A stretch of 64,000 bases of DNA, taken from NCBI GenBank assembly GCA_034440615.1, contig JAOTOM010004572.1, positions 62,001 to 126,000 of the forward strand, written 5' to 3'. The first letter of the stretch is position 1; every line of letters starts with the position of its first letter. The translations under genes and the position numbers were made by a program. The stretch comes from Ashinkailepas kermadecensis (taxonomy: Eukaryota > Arthropoda > Thecostraca > Neolepadidae). Below the pieces are notes generated by a model, which searched no databases, had not been told where the DNA came from, and worked only from the letters and a program-made list of their open reading frames with translations. This document shows positions 62,344 to 64,000 of this stretch, piece after piece.

Positions 62344-62375
62344 GGTGGAGCTGCAAACAGTACATGACGTAGTTA
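62344..62375 (-). promoter_or_regulatory. POLR3A: Probable 5'UTR splice acceptor of POLR3A
   Basis: On the - strand the sequence before the ATG reads GTACTGTTTGCAG, then CTCCACC, then ATG. GTTTGCAG is a good acceptor 7 bases before the start codon (AG at 62352-62351). This suggests a non-coding first exon further upstream and an intron in the 5' UTR. Upstream in-frame coding is not indicated, since the ATG matches the family N-terminus. Confidence 0.55.
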
Positions 62376-62880
62376 CTCCAAAGTTAAAATGCTTGGCATA
62401 ATAGCCATTATCGGAAAGTGGCGATCAAGATAATTTCAAGAAGCATACAAGTATCAAGTCATGCAATTCTGTCCTATTTATAATTAACAAGTGCCGAAAA
62501 TTTGTACGAATTGTTAGTAACGGTATGCTGGTTTCTTCGCTTTGTTGATTACTACGCTATAACTGAGGTATAACAGGATAGATGCATGCAAATGTATGCT
62601 ATTCATGACCACAGTGGATAAAAATACCTACATTTTGCAAAGCTAAAAGTTAAACGGTTTGGTTTATTAATCACCAGGATATAAACTAAGACTATTAAGG
62701 TATTAAAAACAGAAGACTACCATATCCGAAATATTCAATGACTTGGCATTATCTGACAATAAACAATATATACCTTAAGAATACGGACTACCCTTGACCA
62801 TATATATTCCGCATTCGTTGATGTTACAGCACTAGTACATATTCGATAACACAGTAAAAGGAAAAAAGAACCACCGGCTG
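62376..62880. other. POLR3A upstream flank or 5'UTR intron
   Basis: AT-rich sequence without recognised elements. The promoter should lie here or further right; no TATA box can be assigned with confidence. Confidence 0.35.
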
Positions 62881-62884
62881 GGCA

Positions 62885-62972
62885 GGACTCGATAATCCCG
62901 TGGTTGTGGGATTCGAACCCAAGAGTTTACGATCAAGGTTCCATCACCATATTGACTAAGCAACCGAGACCT
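62885..62972 (-). repeat. tRNA-like sequence (tRNA-derived element or tRNA pseudogene)
   Basis: On the - strand it begins GAGGTCTCGGTTGCTTAGTC, with an A-box-like TTGCTTAGTC, and has a perfect T-arm/B box, TGGGTTCGAATCCCA. The anticodon arm (GAACC...TTGATCG...) does not pair, so it is not a functional tRNA gene. Its 3' continuation (CAACCACGGGATTATCGAG) does not match SINE-1, -2 or -3. Confidence 0.6.
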
Positions 62973-64000
62973 CAATATAATAAGAGGCACTGCCAAAAGG
63001 GTACAGTGTACTAAAGATGGCTTCCTTACTCTGCATCCTTAATTTTATCACACCCAAGTCATTAAACAAACTACCATGGATCGATGGAACTGCCTCGGTC
63101 TCTGGAGTATCCAGGTTAGATATTAATGTACTCTGCTTGGGGCATGGGTCGGCCAGCCAGCCCGAAAAAAAATGTATCGGTAGTTCCTACATGTTATACA
63201 AAATCGCAATCAATTGTCTGACAACGCTTCTAGCCCGATGAATTCGACCGACTCGAACGCATTACTGTAGGAACTTAGTCTATATGTCACAAATGGGAAA
63301 AAAAAACAAACACAGAGGGTTATCATGTCCCCATCATTATTCGGATCAAGCCTAATAGCGGACAAAAATGCTCCCACCACAAATTGGCTCTCTTGGCAGT
63401 CTGTGTAGGAAGCTTTATGTTGTCCGATTGCAGCGCAAGTGAAGGGATTTAAGAAATCGTTCCAATCAACTTAGATACAGCATTGAAATGTTAGACATGT
63501 GATCCATATTCGGCAGGGGGACCATTTCGGAAGCGGTGCTTCCAGTGTTGGCATAACCAAGCTCAAAACCAATCCGTGTCAGTCGAAGATGCTCGTAGTC
63601 TTATCGAAATCGCATTCTTCTGACCAAGATTATGCACGTGTTTCACACCCGACTGCATAATGATGAACTGTTGCAGAATAGCATACGCTGCTCGACGTGA
63701 CACGATCCTTTCTGTCCCACAGCTTCTCTTCTCAGCTTACGCTACAAAACCGTTCGGCGCGGCACATCCTATTGCAGGCCATTGTTCCCGCTCGCCGACT
63801 GGCCTCGAGCCAAGCAGGCCACGTGGCATGACGAAGAGCACGTGACCGGCAGCCTGCTGAACTCATACAACTTACTATGCGGGCACGATAATTGCATCCG
63901 CAGAATCCTTTTTCTGATCAAGGATTGCTAGGAATTCAGAAGAGCGGAAACTACTGACTACTATAGCGGAAGCTACTGACAATCAAAATTTATAATAGCA
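62973..64000. other. Right flank, no recognised gene
   Basis: Moderately AT-rich sequence with only short frames (for example 63017-63241, 74 codons, and 63660-63845), none with a recognisable domain. Any neighbouring gene must start beyond the window. Confidence 0.4.

Overview
This is eukaryotic nuclear DNA from an invertebrate. It shows long introns with GT-AG boundaries, many tandem arrays, LINEs, tRNA-derived SINEs and terminal-inverted-repeat elements. Short interstitial TTAGG-type runs (43087-43200, 49895-49915) hint at an arthropod, possibly a crustacean, but that is only a guess. There is no prokaryotic gene organisation and no CRISPR.

Two cellular genes are supported. A 12-TM major facilitator transporter of the MFSD14/HIAT1 family is spread over 11 recognisable coding exons on the + strand (6660-56853). 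Every exon joins in phase to give 472 codons plus a stop; only the start exon (about 30 residues in relatives) is missing. A complete, uninterrupted POLR3A (largest subunit of RNA polymerase III, 1389 aa) lies convergently on the - strand (62343-58174), with a probable 5'UTR intron acceptor just before its ATG.

Layout: 1-6000 is a retrotransposon cluster (SINE-2 end, a broken LINE with CCHC ORF1 and EN/RT/RNase H ORF2, a nested SINE-1, and the 5' end of a second LINE copy). 6000-57000 is the transporter gene, whose introns are filled with minisatellites (units of about 21, 29, 30, 31/62, 42, 43, 46, 61, 72, 74 and 93 bp), SINEs, LINE pieces, a pair of TTAA-bounded inverted elements (32451-34224), a 3.4-kb TIR element (41873-45250), split satellite DNA and a 1.1-kb AGATCT-rich foldback (49350-50490). 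57000-64000 holds the intergenic SINE remnant, POLR3A and its upstream flank with a tRNA-like sequence.

The most interesting signal is a small 3'-terminal RNA hairpin. It is shared by a LINE (46765-47188) and two different tRNA-derived SINE families, with compensatory changes in the stem, and is followed by TAAA(R)CC and a short tail. Six insertions in this window consist of little more than this hairpin plus tail (37-68 bp), each with its own 8-15 bp target-site duplication. They look like ultra-short retroposons mobilised by the LINE. A second theme is that several intronic minisatellites have units that contain the neighbouring splice junction, so the arrays seem to have grown out of the exon borders and carry decoy splice sites.
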